64,000 nucleotides of DNA from Lachnospiraceae bacterium NC2004 (GCA_000621905.1 JHXB01000001.1:310001-374000), one strand, 5' to 3'. Counted from the stretch's first letter, positions 43,432 through 53,420 are shown. Notes: generated by a model from the sequence alone, not told the origin. Numbers and translations are program-made.

Positions 43432-46398
43432 ATGGCAGAGTTAGAATCAGTAATTGAGAAACGCCTAATAGACCAGTTGTGTAGCGGTGATTCGCAATGG
43501 ACATATATGCCGGATTTAAGAACAGAAGATGATTTGTGGGGTAACTTTAAGTATATTCTTGAACAGAATAATAAAGCTAAGCTTAATGATACCCCGTTAA
43601 GTGAATCGGAATTTGCTAAGATTAAGAATGATTTGTCACATGCTTCGTTCTATGACGCCGGCAAATGGCTAGTTGGAGAAAATGGTAAAGTATATGTGCA
43701 TGTTCAACGAGGTAATGAACAGCTTCACTTAGTTGTTCTCAATAATGAGCAAGTTGCGGGCGGAACAAGTGTATATCAGGTTATAAATCAATATCAGGCA
43801 TTCAAAAACAATGAAGAGGATGAGCACGGTCAAAACAGGCGGTTTGATGTAACTCTTCTTATAAATGGAATACCTATGATTCATATTGAATTGAAGAATA
43901 AGAGTCATTCATATATGGATGGGTACCGTCAGATAAAGAAATACATTTCCGAGGGAAAGTTTCGCGGGTTGTTTTCTAATATACAGATGTTTGTGGTTAG
44001 TAACAGCGTAGATACTAAGTATTTTTCTGCGGCTAGAGATACGGAGTTGAATAAGAAATTTTTGACCGGTTGGATTGATGAGAACAATGATCCTGTTACA
44101 GATTATATTGATTTTGCAAGAGCGGTCCTTAAAATTCCAGAGGCACATGAAATGGTTACAAAGTATACTGTGCTGGATAACGATAAAAAGAAGTTGCTTA
44201 TTTTAAGACCATACCAGATTCACGCTATTGAAGCAATGAGAAGAGCTTCCAAGAGCGGAAAGTCAGGTTATATATGGCATACTACCGGTTCCGGAAAAAC
44301 TATGACATCATATAAGGCTACACGAAACTTATTGATGGATATCCCGTCTATCGAGAAGACGATATTCCTCATAGATAGAAAGGATCTTGATCTTCAGACT
44401 AAAGGTGCTTTTCAGTCTTACGCGGATAATGACACTATAGATGTTGATGACACAGAGAATGTTGGGAGTTTAATTAAGCGCTTAGCAGACGGTAATCGTC
44501 AGATGATTGTAACAACTAGACAAAAAATGCAAGTGATGATTAATCGAAGACTTAAGGAAGGCACTAAAGAGTATGAAAGGATAAAAGCACTTAAGGTAGC
44601 TTTTGTTGTTGATGAATGTCATAGAGCTGTAACGCCTCAGACGAAACGAGATATTGAAAGATTTTTTTCTAACTCTATCTGGTTTGGATTTACAGGTACT
44701 CCGATTTTTGAAGAGAATAAATATGAGCAGAAAGGAGATTTGGCACAAACAACAGAAGAATTATACGGACCATGTCTGCATAGTTATACGATAAAAGAAG
44801 CAATTCATGATGGAGCTGTGTTAGGATTCAATGTCGAAACCCTTGGACCTAAGGGGATAGATAAGGATGATGAAGAAAGCTATTATAACAGCGATAAACA
44901 TATGAGAAATGTGTTGGATATTATTCTTAATCGTTCAATGGCTAAATTTGGTATGCAGAATGGTAAGGGTCAGACTTATGAAGCTATGTTAACGGTGGAT
45001 TCGATTGCGCGAGCTCAGAAGTATTATGAAATGCTACTTAAGATTAAAAATGGAGAAGATGAGCTTAAGATAAGTGAAGAGGTAAAAAAAGCTCTTCCTG
45101 ATTTTCCAAAAGTGGCAATAACATTTTCTGTATCGGAGAATGAAGAGTCGTCAATTTCTAATCAGGATGCCATGAAAAGATATTTAACCTATTATAACGG
45201 CTTATATGGTACAAAATATGAAATTGAAGGTTTATCAGCGTATAATGGTAATCTTAATGACAGACTCGCCCGAAAGGAAAGTAGATATAAAAAGAACAGA
45301 GAGCAACAGCTTGATATAGTAATAGTTGTTGATAGATTGTTAACGGGATTCGATGCGCCGTGTCTTTCTACGCTTTTTATAGACAGACCTCCTATGAGTC
45401 CGCAGGGATTAATACAAGCTTTTTCGAGAACTAATAGGCTATTTGATCAGGGAAAAGAATATGGTCAAGTTGTAACATTTAGATCACCAGAAGAGTATAA
45501 GAAGAAGATTAATGACGCGCTTGTTCTTTACTCTAAGGGAGGAATAGGTGATGCAATTGCTGAAGATTGGGATACAGTTTATGAGAATTTTAAGATTACT
45601 TTAAAGACTTTAAGAACATTTGCCCCGGTTCCGGCAGATGTTATGGGGATGTCTAAGAAGCAGAAGAAGACTTTTGTCCAGTTGTTTAGAGATTTAGATC
45701 ACTATTACGCTCATTTAAAATCATTTTCAAAATTTGAACCTAAGATACTTGAGGAACTGGATTTTTCTCAGGAGATATATGAGGATTATGCAGCAGTATA
45801 CAAAAATGTCTTAGAGGAAATAAAGCCTGATCCAACTAATCCTGACGATCCGGATGATTTACCTATAGGTGACTATGATTTAGTTGCATTTAATAGGTTT
45901 AAGGTTGATTTCGAGTATATTGTTGAATTGTTACAAGGTTTTGTTGATTTTATAAATCAGAATGATGAAGACTATGATGAGGTAGAATTTGAAAGGGAAC
46001 TTGAGATTATTAAAGGTGTAATTAATGAGTATTCCGCAGATAATCCAAAACTGAGTGAGTTTTTCCTTCAGGTGCTTGATGAGATTGAACAAGATAGAGA
46101 AAGGTATATAGGAGTAGATGTATCTGTTATTCTAAATCAGATGAGATATGCGGCTATTGATAAGGAGATCGAATGCTTTGCAAAGAAATGGTATCTTGAT
46201 TTCGAGGATGTGAGGTATGAAGCATTTAATTTCAGAGATGGTGAATTGGCTAATGAGAATAAGCTTAAAGAAAATGCTGATTACAGTGCATATAAAGCAA
46301 ATACTCCGGATGCTTTACCAAAGTTTAGATTTAACAGAGAGTTGATTGATGATTTTAAGAATAATCTTATGCCAGAGATTAGTGAACTCCTTGGGTGA
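43432..46398 (+). CDS. hsdR: Type I restriction enzyme, R subunit
   Basis: A 988-residue translocase-nuclease. The N-terminal nuclease shows FDVTLLINGIPMIHIELKNK (Asp, Glu-x-Lys of the PD-(D/E)xK fold). The helicase has Walker A WHTTGSGKTMTSY, DECH in VVDECHRAVTP, FGFTGTPIFEEN, and a motif VI region in LIQAFSRTNRLFDQGKEYGQ. The C-terminal helical region binds the methylase. The frame opens at 43381, but ATG 43432 after GAGGAAGAG matches the family start (AELESVIEKRLIDQL). It is 56 bases after the NADAR gene and is followed by the right-hand terminator repeat. Confidence 0.96.
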   Translation: MAELESVIEKRLIDQLCSGDSQWTYMPDLRTEDDLWGNFKYILEQNNKAKLNDTPLSESEFAKIKNDLSHASFYDAGKWLVGENGKVYVHVQRGNEQLHLVVLNNEQVAGGTSVYQVINQYQAFKNNEEDEHGQNRRFDVTLLINGIPMIHIELKNKSHSYMDGYRQIKKYISEGKFRGLFSNIQMFVVSNSVDTKYFSAARDTELNKKFLTGWIDENNDPVTDYIDFARAVLKIPEAHEMVTKYTVLDNDKKKLLILRPYQIHAIEAMRRASKSGKSGYIWHTTGSGKTMTSYKATRNLLMDIPSIEKTIFLIDRKDLDLQTKGAFQSYADNDTIDVDDTENVGSLIKRLADGNRQMIVTTRQKMQVMINRRLKEGTKEYERIKALKVAFVVDECHRAVTPQTKRDIERFFSNSIWFGFTGTPIFEENKYEQKGDLAQTTEELYGPCLHSYTIKEAIHDGAVLGFNVETLGPKGIDKDDEESYYNSDKHMRNVLDIILNRSMAKFGMQNGKGQTYEAMLTVDSIARAQKYYEMLLKIKNGEDELKISEEVKKALPDFPKVAITFSVSENEESSISNQDAMKRYLTYYNGLYGTKYEIEGLSAYNGNLNDRLARKESRYKKNREQQLDIVIVVDRLLTGFDAPCLSTLFIDRPPMSPQGLIQAFSRTNRLFDQGKEYGQVVTFRSPEEYKKKINDALVLYSKGGIGDAIAEDWDTVYENFKITLKTLRTFAPVPADVMGMSKKQKKTFVQLFRDLDHYYAHLKSFSKFEPKILEELDFSQEIYEDYAAVYKNVLEEIKPDPTNPDDPDDLPIGDYDLVAFNRFKVDFEYIVELLQGFVDFINQNDEDYDEVEFERELEIIKGVINEYSADNPKLSEFFLQVLDEIEQDRERYIGVDVSVILNQMRYAAIDKEIECFAKKWYLDFEDVRYEAFNFRDGELANENKLKENADYSAYKANTPDALPKFRFNRELIDDFKNNLMPEISELLG

Positions 46399-46408
46399 TA
46401 ACAGATAA

Positions 46409-46442
46409 AGCGTCGGAAGCGATTCCGGCGCTTTTTTTGTTA
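46409..46442 (+). terminator. Terminator after hsdR; right copy of the island-flanking repeat
   Basis: The hairpin AGCGTCGGAA...TTCCGGCGCT followed by TTTTTTTGTTA. It matches 38842-38874 except for one substitution and one T. Confidence 0.85.
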
Positions 46443-46448
46443 TATTAT

Positions 46449-46477
46449 TTGCGTGATAAGATTCTTTGTGATACAAT
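46449..46477 (+). promoter_or_regulatory. Promoter for the ClC-lysozyme transcript
   Basis: TTGCGT at 46449-46454, a 17-base spacer and TACAAT at 46472-46477, right after the island-flanking terminator. Confidence 0.65.
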
Positions 46478-46526
46478 AAGATGTATGTGTGCTGTTACAG
46501 ATTATACAAGATGTTGGGGAAATGCA

Positions 46527-47828
46527 ATGGAAGCAAGTAAGGTAGCTGAGTATCTTAAGCATTTGACGGAGAATTTCATAATATTTATCAAATGGGTGGC
46601 CATTGCTGTAATTATCGGTATAGTTGTAGGCCTGGTTGGTGTTTCGTTTCACAAGCTTTTGCATATGGCTGATGTCGTAAGGAATGACAATCCATGGTTT
46701 TTGTTCCTTCTTCCTGTAGGTGGTATAGTAATTGCCGGGCTTTATAAATATTGGATGAAAGAGCCTGATAAGGGTACTAACCTCGTAATTTCGGCTATTG
46801 CCTCTAAAGAGGATATAAGTCCTAAGCTAGCACCCCTGATATATGTATCTACCGTAATTACACATTTCTTTGGCGGCTCGGCAGGTAGAGAGGGAGCAGC
46901 TTTTCAGATAGGTGGATGTATAGGTAATCTTTTTGGCAAGTTGTTTAAGCTTGATGAGAGTGACAACCATACCATTATTATGTGTGGTATGAGCGCCGGA
47001 TTTGCGGCACTTTTTGGAACACCTCTTGCTGCTGCAGTATTTGCAATGGAGATTGTAAGTGTCGGTGTAATGTATTATGCGGCTATTGTGCCTTGCTTTT
47101 TGGCGTCTTATGTAAGCTTTAATGTTGCGAGGTTATTTAATGTAGTTCCTGTAAGCTTTAGAATAGCTTATGTTCCGGGCATTGAGGCTCCGGTGATTGC
47201 TAAAAGTCTTGTGATTATGGTGCTTAGTGCATCTATAAGCGGAATATTCTGCTTTATACTTCACGAGAGTAGAAAGTATTATAAGAAGTATCTTCCTAAT
47301 CCTTTTATAAGGATTGTTGTCGGAGCGGGTATGGTTATAGCGCTCACCTTGCTTCTTGGCACAAGGATTTATTCGGGAAGCGGTATGGATACGATTACAG
47401 CTTGTTTTGATATAGGATATGTTCCGTATTTTGCTTTCTTTATCAAGATGATTATGACTGCACTCACTTTGGGTGCCGGTTTTAAGGGCGGAGAGATTGT
47501 TCCGAGTCTTTTTGTCGGGGCAACATTTGGACATACTATGGGCGTACTTCTTAATCTATCTACTGACTTTGCGTCGGGGATAGGTATGATAGGAGTTTTT
47601 TGTGGAGTAACTAATTGTCCGATTACTTCACTTCTCCTTACATTTGAGATGTTCGGGTACAGAGGAGTTATGTATTATGCTCTTACTGTTGCCATCAGTT
47701 ATATGCTTTCTGGTTATTACGGATTATATAGTTCGCAGAAGATTATGTATTCTAAGACTAAGACGAGCTTTATTAATATGAGAACAAGCAACAGCGCCAC
47801 CCGTTTTGGTGGAGGTAGCAAGGAATAA
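46527..47828 (+). CDS. ClC-family chloride channel or H+/Cl- antiporter
   Basis: A 433-residue membrane protein of the ClC family. The selectivity motif GSAGREGAAFQIGG (GREGP-like) is in the first third, with FAALFGTPLAAAVFAMEIV and GFKGGEIVPSLFVGA later. About 10 or more hydrophobic helices are visible. No CBS domain follows. The frame stays open back to 46395, but that extension would be translated through the terminator hairpin and promoter. ATG 46527 is preceded by TTGGGGAA and gives the family start. Confidence 0.93.
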   Translation: MEASKVAEYLKHLTENFIIFIKWVAIAVIIGIVVGLVGVSFHKLLHMADVVRNDNPWFLFLLPVGGIVIAGLYKYWMKEPDKGTNLVISAIASKEDISPKLAPLIYVSTVITHFFGGSAGREGAAFQIGGCIGNLFGKLFKLDESDNHTIIMCGMSAGFAALFGTPLAAAVFAMEIVSVGVMYYAAIVPCFLASYVSFNVARLFNVVPVSFRIAYVPGIEAPVIAKSLVIMVLSASISGIFCFILHESRKYYKKYLPNPFIRIVVGAGMVIALTLLLGTRIYSGSGMDTITACFDIGYVPYFAFFIKMIMTALTLGAGFKGGEIVPSLFVGATFGHTMGVLLNLSTDFASGIGMIGVFCGVTNCPITSLLLTFEMFGYRGVMYYALTVAISYMLSGYYGLYSSQKIMYSKTKTSFINMRTSNSATRFGGGSKE

Positions 47829-47839
47829 TGGAGGATTAT

Positions 47840-49279
47840 ATGAGTAGATTAATGAGAATGTTATCGGCATATGTTATTATCATTTGCCTTGTTATCAATA
47901 TGTTTCCGATACCTGTTAATGCGATAGATGACCAGGAGGCCAAGAGTCTTACAAGAGGTATAGATGTTTCCTGGTTTAACAGAGATGTTGATTTTAAAAA
48001 GGTTGCCAAGCAGGGATATAAGTCGGTTATGATTAGAATTGGTGCGGGCAGTACATATACCGATCCTAATTTTGCAGATAATTATAAGAAAGCCGGTAAG
48101 GCGGGACTTTTAAGAGGTATCTATTATTACAGTTATGCGACCAATGTTAAGGAAGCTAAGGCAGAGGCGAAGAGGACACTTGCACTTTTAGATGGAAGGA
48201 AGCTTGAGTTCCCAATTGCATTTGATATTGAGGAAGAGGCTGCTTTTAAGACCGGTAAGAAGAATTGTTCTGCTATGGTCAAGGCATACTGTGAGATTAT
48301 CAAGAAAGCAGGTTATGATCCTGCGGTTTATACTTCGACTAACAGTTTCAAACAGTATATAGATTACGATTCAATTTCTGCTTATAAGATATGGATTGCC
48401 AACTACGAATGCGATTATCCTGATTATCCTCACCCTTATTGGATGTGGCAGTATCAGCACAAGTCTGTAGCCGGCGCCAATACAGTTGGCGGAGATTGCG
48501 ACCAGAATATCTATTACGGAGATTCCTTCGTTGAGGCTACCAAAGTAGATATTAGTGAGACCAAGCTTGATATTCAGTTAGGTGAAGGACTTCCTTTTGA
48601 GGCTGATTTAAGTGCTTCTGTCGGACCAGATGATGCGTCTAACAAGCATATTAACTGGTATTCTGAGGATGAGAGTATAGCGCTTGTTGATAACAATGGA
48701 CATGTTACTGCTCTTGATAATGGTACAGTTAATATTGTTGCTTCATCCGTTAATGGAGTTGAGGCTAAGTGTGAAGTTACAGTTACTACACCTTCAACAG
48801 CGATTGAGATTATCAATGAAGATTTGACGATAGGTAAGGGAGAGACTATTGAATTGTCAGCAGCTCTTACACCATCTAATTCAACAGATGCATTTTACTT
48901 AAAGAGTTCGGATGAGTCGATTGTATATGTTAACGATGACGGATCACTTAAGGGTGTCAAGAAGGGTAAGGCTACGGTTACGGCGACAACAGACAGCGGT
49001 AAGACTACTGAGGTTGAGATTACGGTTAAGAAAGCCCCTTGGAGAGTGTATCATAACAAGCTTTACAAGAAGATTAAGGTAGGAGATACCTACAATATGG
49101 ATATTAAGCTACCTAAGAATTCATATAGTAACCACATTGAGTATTACTCGCAGAGCACCAAGACTGCAGAGATAGATGACAAGGGTAATATTACCGGTAA
49201 GTCAGAGGGATGGTGCCTTATTAAGGCGGAAGCGTTTAACGGCAAGAGGACTTGGACCTTGCTTGTTGTTGAGAAGTAA
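47840..49279 (+). CDS. Secreted GH25 lysozyme with bacterial Ig-like domains
   Basis: A 479-residue secreted wall hydrolase. A signal peptide (MSRLMRMLSAYVIIICLVIN, then a cut near PVNA) is followed by a GH25 muramidase domain (about 38-230): TRGIDVSWFNRDVDF with the catalytic Asp, and FPIAFDIEEEA with the DxE motif. Two Big_2-like Ig domains follow (about 235-405), with SEDESIALVDNNGHVTALDN and SSDESIVYVNDDGSLKGVK, then a third partial module. ATG 47840 has GGAGG 5 bases upstream; an in-frame ATG at 47828 overlaps the ClC stop. It probably remodels or degrades peptidoglycan. Confidence 0.92.
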   Translation: MSRLMRMLSAYVIIICLVINMFPIPVNAIDDQEAKSLTRGIDVSWFNRDVDFKKVAKQGYKSVMIRIGAGSTYTDPNFADNYKKAGKAGLLRGIYYYSYATNVKEAKAEAKRTLALLDGRKLEFPIAFDIEEEAAFKTGKKNCSAMVKAYCEIIKKAGYDPAVYTSTNSFKQYIDYDSISAYKIWIANYECDYPDYPHPYWMWQYQHKSVAGANTVGGDCDQNIYYGDSFVEATKVDISETKLDIQLGEGLPFEADLSASVGPDDASNKHINWYSEDESIALVDNNGHVTALDNGTVNIVASSVNGVEAKCEVTVTTPSTAIEIINEDLTIGKGETIELSAALTPSNSTDAFYLKSSDESIVYVNDDGSLKGVKKGKATVTATTDSGKTTEVEITVKKAPWRVYHNKLYKKIKVGDTYNMDIKLPKNSYSNHIEYYSQSTKTAEIDDKGNITGKSEGWCLIKAEAFNGKRTWTLLVVEK

Positions 49280-49291
49280 GGAGGCATTATT

Positions 49292-50458
49292 ATGAATCGA
49301 GTTATTTGGATTGTGCTTGATAGTGTTGGATGTGGTGAAGCACCAGATGCAGATAAGTTTGGCGATGTCGGTTCTAACACGATTCGTTCTGCAGCCGCTG
49401 CCGTAGAAGGTTTTGATCTTCCTAACATGAGAAAGATTGGTTATGGCAATATAGATGGAATTGAGGGCGTTGAGCCGGTTGATGAGCCTATTGGTGCTTA
49501 CGGTAAGTGCTCTGAGAAGTCTATGGGTAAGGATACAACTCTCGGTCACTGGGAGATGGCAGGTATTATAACTCCTAATCCATTGCCTACCTATCCTGAC
49601 GGATTTCCTGATGAAGTTATGGAAGCATTTATGAAAGAGGCTGGTGTTGGTGGTTATTATTGCAACAAGCCTTATTCCGGAACCAAGGTTATATATGATT
49701 ACTGGGATGAGCATATGAAGACAGGATATCCTATCATATATACTTCAGGTGATTCTGTATTTCAGATTGCTGCGCATGAGGATGTTATTCCTGTTGAGAG
49801 ATTATATGAACTTTGTAGAGCTGCAAGAAAGATTCTTACCGGTCAGCATGCTGTCGGAAGAGTTATTGCAAGACCTTTTATTGGTACAAGGGATGATTTT
49901 ACGAGGACTTCTAACAGAAGAGATTTCTCACTTGTTCCATCAGATGACAACATACTTATGTATCTTAAGAATGCAGGACACAATGTTGCCGCGGTAGGTA
50001 AGATTGAGGATATATTTGCGGGTTCAGGCATAACCTCTGCAACACATACCAAAAACAATATGGATGGTATGGATGTGACATTTAAGTATATGAAAGAGAT
50101 TGATGAAGGTCTTATATATACCAATCTCGTTGAATTTGATTCAACCTTTGGGCATAGAAGAGATGCTGTCGGCTACGCTAATGGACTTTTAGACTTTGAC
50201 AGGAGACTTGGTGAACTTTTTGAATTAATGACGGATGATGATCTTCTTGTAATTACTGCGGACCACGGCTGTGATCCTTCATTTAAAGGGACTGACCATA
50301 CCAGAGAATATGTGCCGGTTCTTATGTACAGACATGGCATGAAGGGTGTTAATTTAGGTGTTTCTGATACATTTGCAGATATTGCACAGACGATTTCTGA
50401 TATGTTTGGGTTAAAGAAGTTTCCTGTAGGCAAGAGTTACCTTGACCTTTTGAAGTAG
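49292..50458 (+). CDS. deoB: Phosphopentomutase
   Basis: A 388-residue alkaline-phosphatase-superfamily enzyme that interconverts ribose or deoxyribose 1- and 5-phosphates in nucleoside use. Metal and catalytic motifs: IVLDSVGCGEAPDADKFGD, GKDTTLGHWEMAG (catalytic Thr), and ITADHGCDPSFKGTDHTREY near the C-terminus. The length matches the family. AAGGAGG is upstream. pdp follows after 12 bases, completing a nucleoside-salvage pair. Confidence 0.97.
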   Translation: MNRVIWIVLDSVGCGEAPDADKFGDVGSNTIRSAAAAVEGFDLPNMRKIGYGNIDGIEGVEPVDEPIGAYGKCSEKSMGKDTTLGHWEMAGIITPNPLPTYPDGFPDEVMEAFMKEAGVGGYYCNKPYSGTKVIYDYWDEHMKTGYPIIYTSGDSVFQIAAHEDVIPVERLYELCRAARKILTGQHAVGRVIARPFIGTRDDFTRTSNRRDFSLVPSDDNILMYLKNAGHNVAAVGKIEDIFAGSGITSATHTKNNMDGMDVTFKYMKEIDEGLIYTNLVEFDSTFGHRRDAVGYANGLLDFDRRLGELFELMTDDDLLVITADHGCDPSFKGTDHTREYVPVLMYRHGMKGVNLGVSDTFADIAQTISDMFGLKKFPVGKSYLDLLK

Positions 50459-50470
50459 GAGGGCATTGTT

Positions 50471-51793
50471 ATGAGGATGTACGACATTATCGAGAAGAAG
50501 AAGCAAGGGAAGGAGCTTTCTAAAGAAGAGATTGAATATATAATTAGAGAATACAGTGCTGACAAGCTTCCTGATTATCAGGTTTCAGCTCTTTTGATGG
50601 CTATATTCTTTAAGGGGATGACCATGGATGAGACGGTTAACCTCACTATGGCTATGGCCAACAGCGGGGATGTTCTTGATCTTTCCAAGATTAACGGTAT
50701 TAAGGTTGATAAGCACAGTACCGGTGGGGTTGGAGACAAGACTTCATTGGTTGTTGCTCCAATTGTAGCTTCGCTTGGCGTCCCGGTTGCTAAGATGAGT
50801 GGAAGAGGCTTGGGGCATACCGGTGGTACGATTGATAAATTAGAGAGTTTCACAGGCTTTAAGACAGTCATATCAGATGATGATTTTATAAAGCAGGTCA
50901 ATGATATTAAGATTGCCCTGGTCGGTCAGACTGCTAATCTTGCTCCTGCCGACAAAAAGCTTTATGCGTTAAGAGATGTTACTGCAACAGTTAATCAGAA
51001 GAGTCTGATAGCAAGTTCAATCATGAGCAAGAAGATTGCATCAGGCGCAGATAAGATTGTATTAGATGTCAAATGTGGTTCCGGCGCTTTTATGAATAAT
51101 TATGATGACGCGTATGACCTTGCAACAATTATGGTTAACATAGGAGAGATGGTAGGTCGTGAGACTATCGCTGTCATTTCCGATATGAATGAGCCTCTTG
51201 GACGCTATGTAGGTAACGCTCTTGAGGTTAAAGAGGCAATAGATGTACTTAGTGGCAAGGGCGAAGAGAGGCTTACAGACCTCTGTATAACTTTGGCTTC
51301 TAACATGTATATGATGGGTTCTGACACAGATTCTTACGATCTCGCTAAAGAAGAGGTACTTCGAGTTATTAGAGAGGGCAAGGCTTTAGATAAGCTTGCT
51401 GAGCTCGTTAAGACTCAGGGCGGTGACGAGAATCAGGTATATCATCCGGAGACTCTTCCTAAGGCTCTATATTGTATGGATGTCTTAGCCGAACAGGATG
51501 GATATCTTGCTTCTTGCAAGACGAGTGAAGTCGGTATGACTTCGCTTATCTTAGGCGGAGGTCGAGAGACCAAGGAGAGCGAGATTGATTTAAGTGTAGG
51601 AATCAGAATAGATAAGAGACTTGGTGAACATGTAGATAAGGGAGAGCGTATCGCGGTTCTTTATGCAAATGAAAGCGAGAAGCTAGAAGATGCTAAGAAG
51701 AGATTCGTTAACGCTTATACATTTTCTGATACTGAAGTTAAGGCAGAGCCTTTAATCAAGAAGATTATAAGCAGAAAGGATATAATGGCATAG
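50471..51793 (+). CDS. pdp: Pyrimidine-nucleoside phosphorylase
   Basis: A 440-residue enzyme that splits uridine and thymidine into base and pentose 1-phosphate. Motifs: YQVSALLMAIFFKGM, VDKHSTGGVGDKTSLV (phosphate site), KMSGRGLGHTGGTIDKLE, and KIASGADKIVLDVKCGSGAF. The K-x8-S-x-G pattern typical of the family is present. Its product feeds DeoB, the gene just upstream. Start ATG 50471 has AGGAGGG upstream. Confidence 0.97.
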   Translation: MRMYDIIEKKKQGKELSKEEIEYIIREYSADKLPDYQVSALLMAIFFKGMTMDETVNLTMAMANSGDVLDLSKINGIKVDKHSTGGVGDKTSLVVAPIVASLGVPVAKMSGRGLGHTGGTIDKLESFTGFKTVISDDDFIKQVNDIKIALVGQTANLAPADKKLYALRDVTATVNQKSLIASSIMSKKIASGADKIVLDVKCGSGAFMNNYDDAYDLATIMVNIGEMVGRETIAVISDMNEPLGRYVGNALEVKEAIDVLSGKGEERLTDLCITLASNMYMMGSDTDSYDLAKEEVLRVIREGKALDKLAELVKTQGGDENQVYHPETLPKALYCMDVLAEQDGYLASCKTSEVGMTSLILGGGRETKESEIDLSVGIRIDKRLGEHVDKGERIAVLYANESEKLEDAKKRFVNAYTFSDTEVKAEPLIKKIISRKDIMA

Positions 51794-51798
51794 GTACA

Positions 51799-52662
51799 AT
51801 GAAGATTGCGATTATTATTGTATGTATAGTAGCGCTTTTATGTCTTTGGGGATTTCTTGAGACCAGGTGTTTTATAATGCATCATTATGAATATAAGAGT
51901 AAGAAGATTCCAAAATCATTTGATAATGCTAAGATGCTCTATCTTGTTGATCTTCATAATGTGCATTATGGCAAGTTTAATACGAGGCTTAAGAAGAGTA
52001 TTGAGAAAGCTAATCCTGATTATGTATTAATAGGTGGAGACTTCTTGTCCAAGAATGATGATACTTATGACTCGGCGATTGACCTTATAACTTGGCTTTG
52101 TTCTAAGTATCCTGTGTACTTTGTTAACGGCAATCATGAGACTAAGATGAAGCTTTATCCTGAAGACTACAAGGGGATATATAAAGAGTTCTACGAGATG
52201 GCTAAAGGAGTTAAATGTAACTGCCTTTCCAATCAGAAGGTTTTTATTACGAGGAGCGACGACAAGATAGTGCTTGATTGCTTGGAGATTTCTCTTGATC
52301 ATTACGGTATGCGTGACAGAAAGGATCTAAGAGAGGAAGACATTAAGAGGGCTTTAGGTAAGGTTGATAAGAGATTTTTTAATCTAATGTTAGCTCACAG
52401 CCCAAGATATTTAGATGCTTACTCCGAGTGGGGAGCAGACCTTGTGTTATCAGGTCATAACCATGGCGGATTAGCAAGGATTCCCGGTGTTTGCGGAGTT
52501 ATTTCTACTGAAGCAAGGTTGTTTCCTAAGTATACTAAGGGATTTTATTATAAAGGGGATACGACAATGCTTGTGTCTGCAGGAATTGGCGGGCATACGC
52601 TTCCGATTAGGTTTTTCAACCTGCCTGAAGCACTTATTATTACACTTAAGAAAGAAGACTGA
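51799..52662 (+). CDS. Membrane-anchored metallophosphoesterase, YkuE-like
   Basis: A 287-residue calcineurin-like phosphoesterase with an N-terminal membrane helix (residues 2-20). Metal-ligand motifs: YLVDLHN (Asp-x-His), GGDFLSK, FVNGNHE, LAHSP and SGHNHGG. Similar YkuE-type proteins act at the membrane; substrates are mostly unknown, and UDP-diacylglucosamine or nucleotide hydrolysis are options. No clear RBS is visible in the 5-base gap after pdp, so translation may be coupled. scpA follows 2 bases after its stop. Confidence 0.88.
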   Translation: MKIAIIIVCIVALLCLWGFLETRCFIMHHYEYKSKKIPKSFDNAKMLYLVDLHNVHYGKFNTRLKKSIEKANPDYVLIGGDFLSKNDDTYDSAIDLITWLCSKYPVYFVNGNHETKMKLYPEDYKGIYKEFYEMAKGVKCNCLSNQKVFITRSDDKIVLDCLEISLDHYGMRDRKDLREEDIKRALGKVDKRFFNLMLAHSPRYLDAYSEWGADLVLSGHNHGGLARIPGVCGVISTEARLFPKYTKGFYYKGDTTMLVSAGIGGHTLPIRFFNLPEALIITLKKED

Positions 52663-52664
52663 TT

Positions 52665-53417
52665 ATGGACTTACAGTTTAAAGTTGAGGCATTTACAGGG
52701 CCTTTGGATTTATTGTTACATTTGATTGAGAAGAATAAGGTTAATATCTACGATATACCTATTGTTATGATTACGGAGCAGTATCTTGACTATGTTGCCA
52801 AGATGGGTGATGATGACATGGACACTATGAGTGAGTTCCTTGTCATGGCGGCAACTTTGCTTAGGATTAAAGCTAAGATGCTTCTTCCTAAAGAGACTAA
52901 AGAAGAGGAAGAAGTTACCGATCCTAGAGCTGAGCTTGTTGAGAGACTTATTGAGTACAAGAAGTATAAGTATGCTGCACTTGAACTTAAGGATATGGAG
53001 ATTGATGCGTATAAGACGCTTTATCGTAAGCAGGAGCTTCCTAAGGAAGTTGTTGAATATATGCCGACTGTAGATGCTGCTGAAGTTATAAGCAATACGG
53101 ATATAGATCTTGCAAGGCTTAATGACATTTTCAATGAGGTTATGAAGAGAATGACAGATAAGGTTGACCCTGTAAGATCCAAGTTCGGCAAGATAGAGAA
53201 AGAGAAGATAAGTGTCGAGGACAAGATTATTGATGTCAGGGCAAGGCTTAAGGGACTTAGCGGTATACATTTTAGGAGTCTTCTTAAAGCGCAGGCTTCT
53301 AAGCTTGAGTTGGTTGTTACTTTCCTTGCGATTTTGGAACTTATGAAGAGCGGTTTCTTAAGCGTAAGACAGTCGCATTCATTTGGCGAAATATACTTAG
53401 ATTCTTTAGAAGGGTAG
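52665..53417 (+). CDS. scpA: Segregation and condensation protein A
   Basis: A 250-residue kleisin that joins the heads of SMC. The N-terminal SMC-neck-binding helix region is FKVEAFTGPLDLLLHLIEKN. EFLVMAATLLRIKAKMLLP is the family signature, and the C-terminal winged helix is FLAILELMKSGFLSVRQSHSFGEI. Length normal. Next to scpB by a 3-base gap, as in most Firmicutes. Confidence 0.96.
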   Translation: MDLQFKVEAFTGPLDLLLHLIEKNKVNIYDIPIVMITEQYLDYVAKMGDDDMDTMSEFLVMAATLLRIKAKMLLPKETKEEEEVTDPRAELVERLIEYKKYKYAALELKDMEIDAYKTLYRKQELPKEVVEYMPTVDAAEVISNTDIDLARLNDIFNEVMKRMTDKVDPVRSKFGKIEKEKISVEDKIIDVRARLKGLSGIHFRSLLKAQASKLELVVTFLAILELMKSGFLSVRQSHSFGEIYLDSLEG

Positions 53418-53420
53418 ATT

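Noticed and set aside
36182-46398. XerD-like gene as the recombinase that shuffles hsdS or moves the island
   Set aside because: It lacks catalytic residues and lies 2.7 kb from the island edge with its own neighbours; no inverted hsdS copies are present.
46395-46526. N-terminal extension of the ClC frame starting at 46395
   Set aside because: It would be translated through the island terminator hairpin and the promoter, and family members start at the residue matching ATG 46527.
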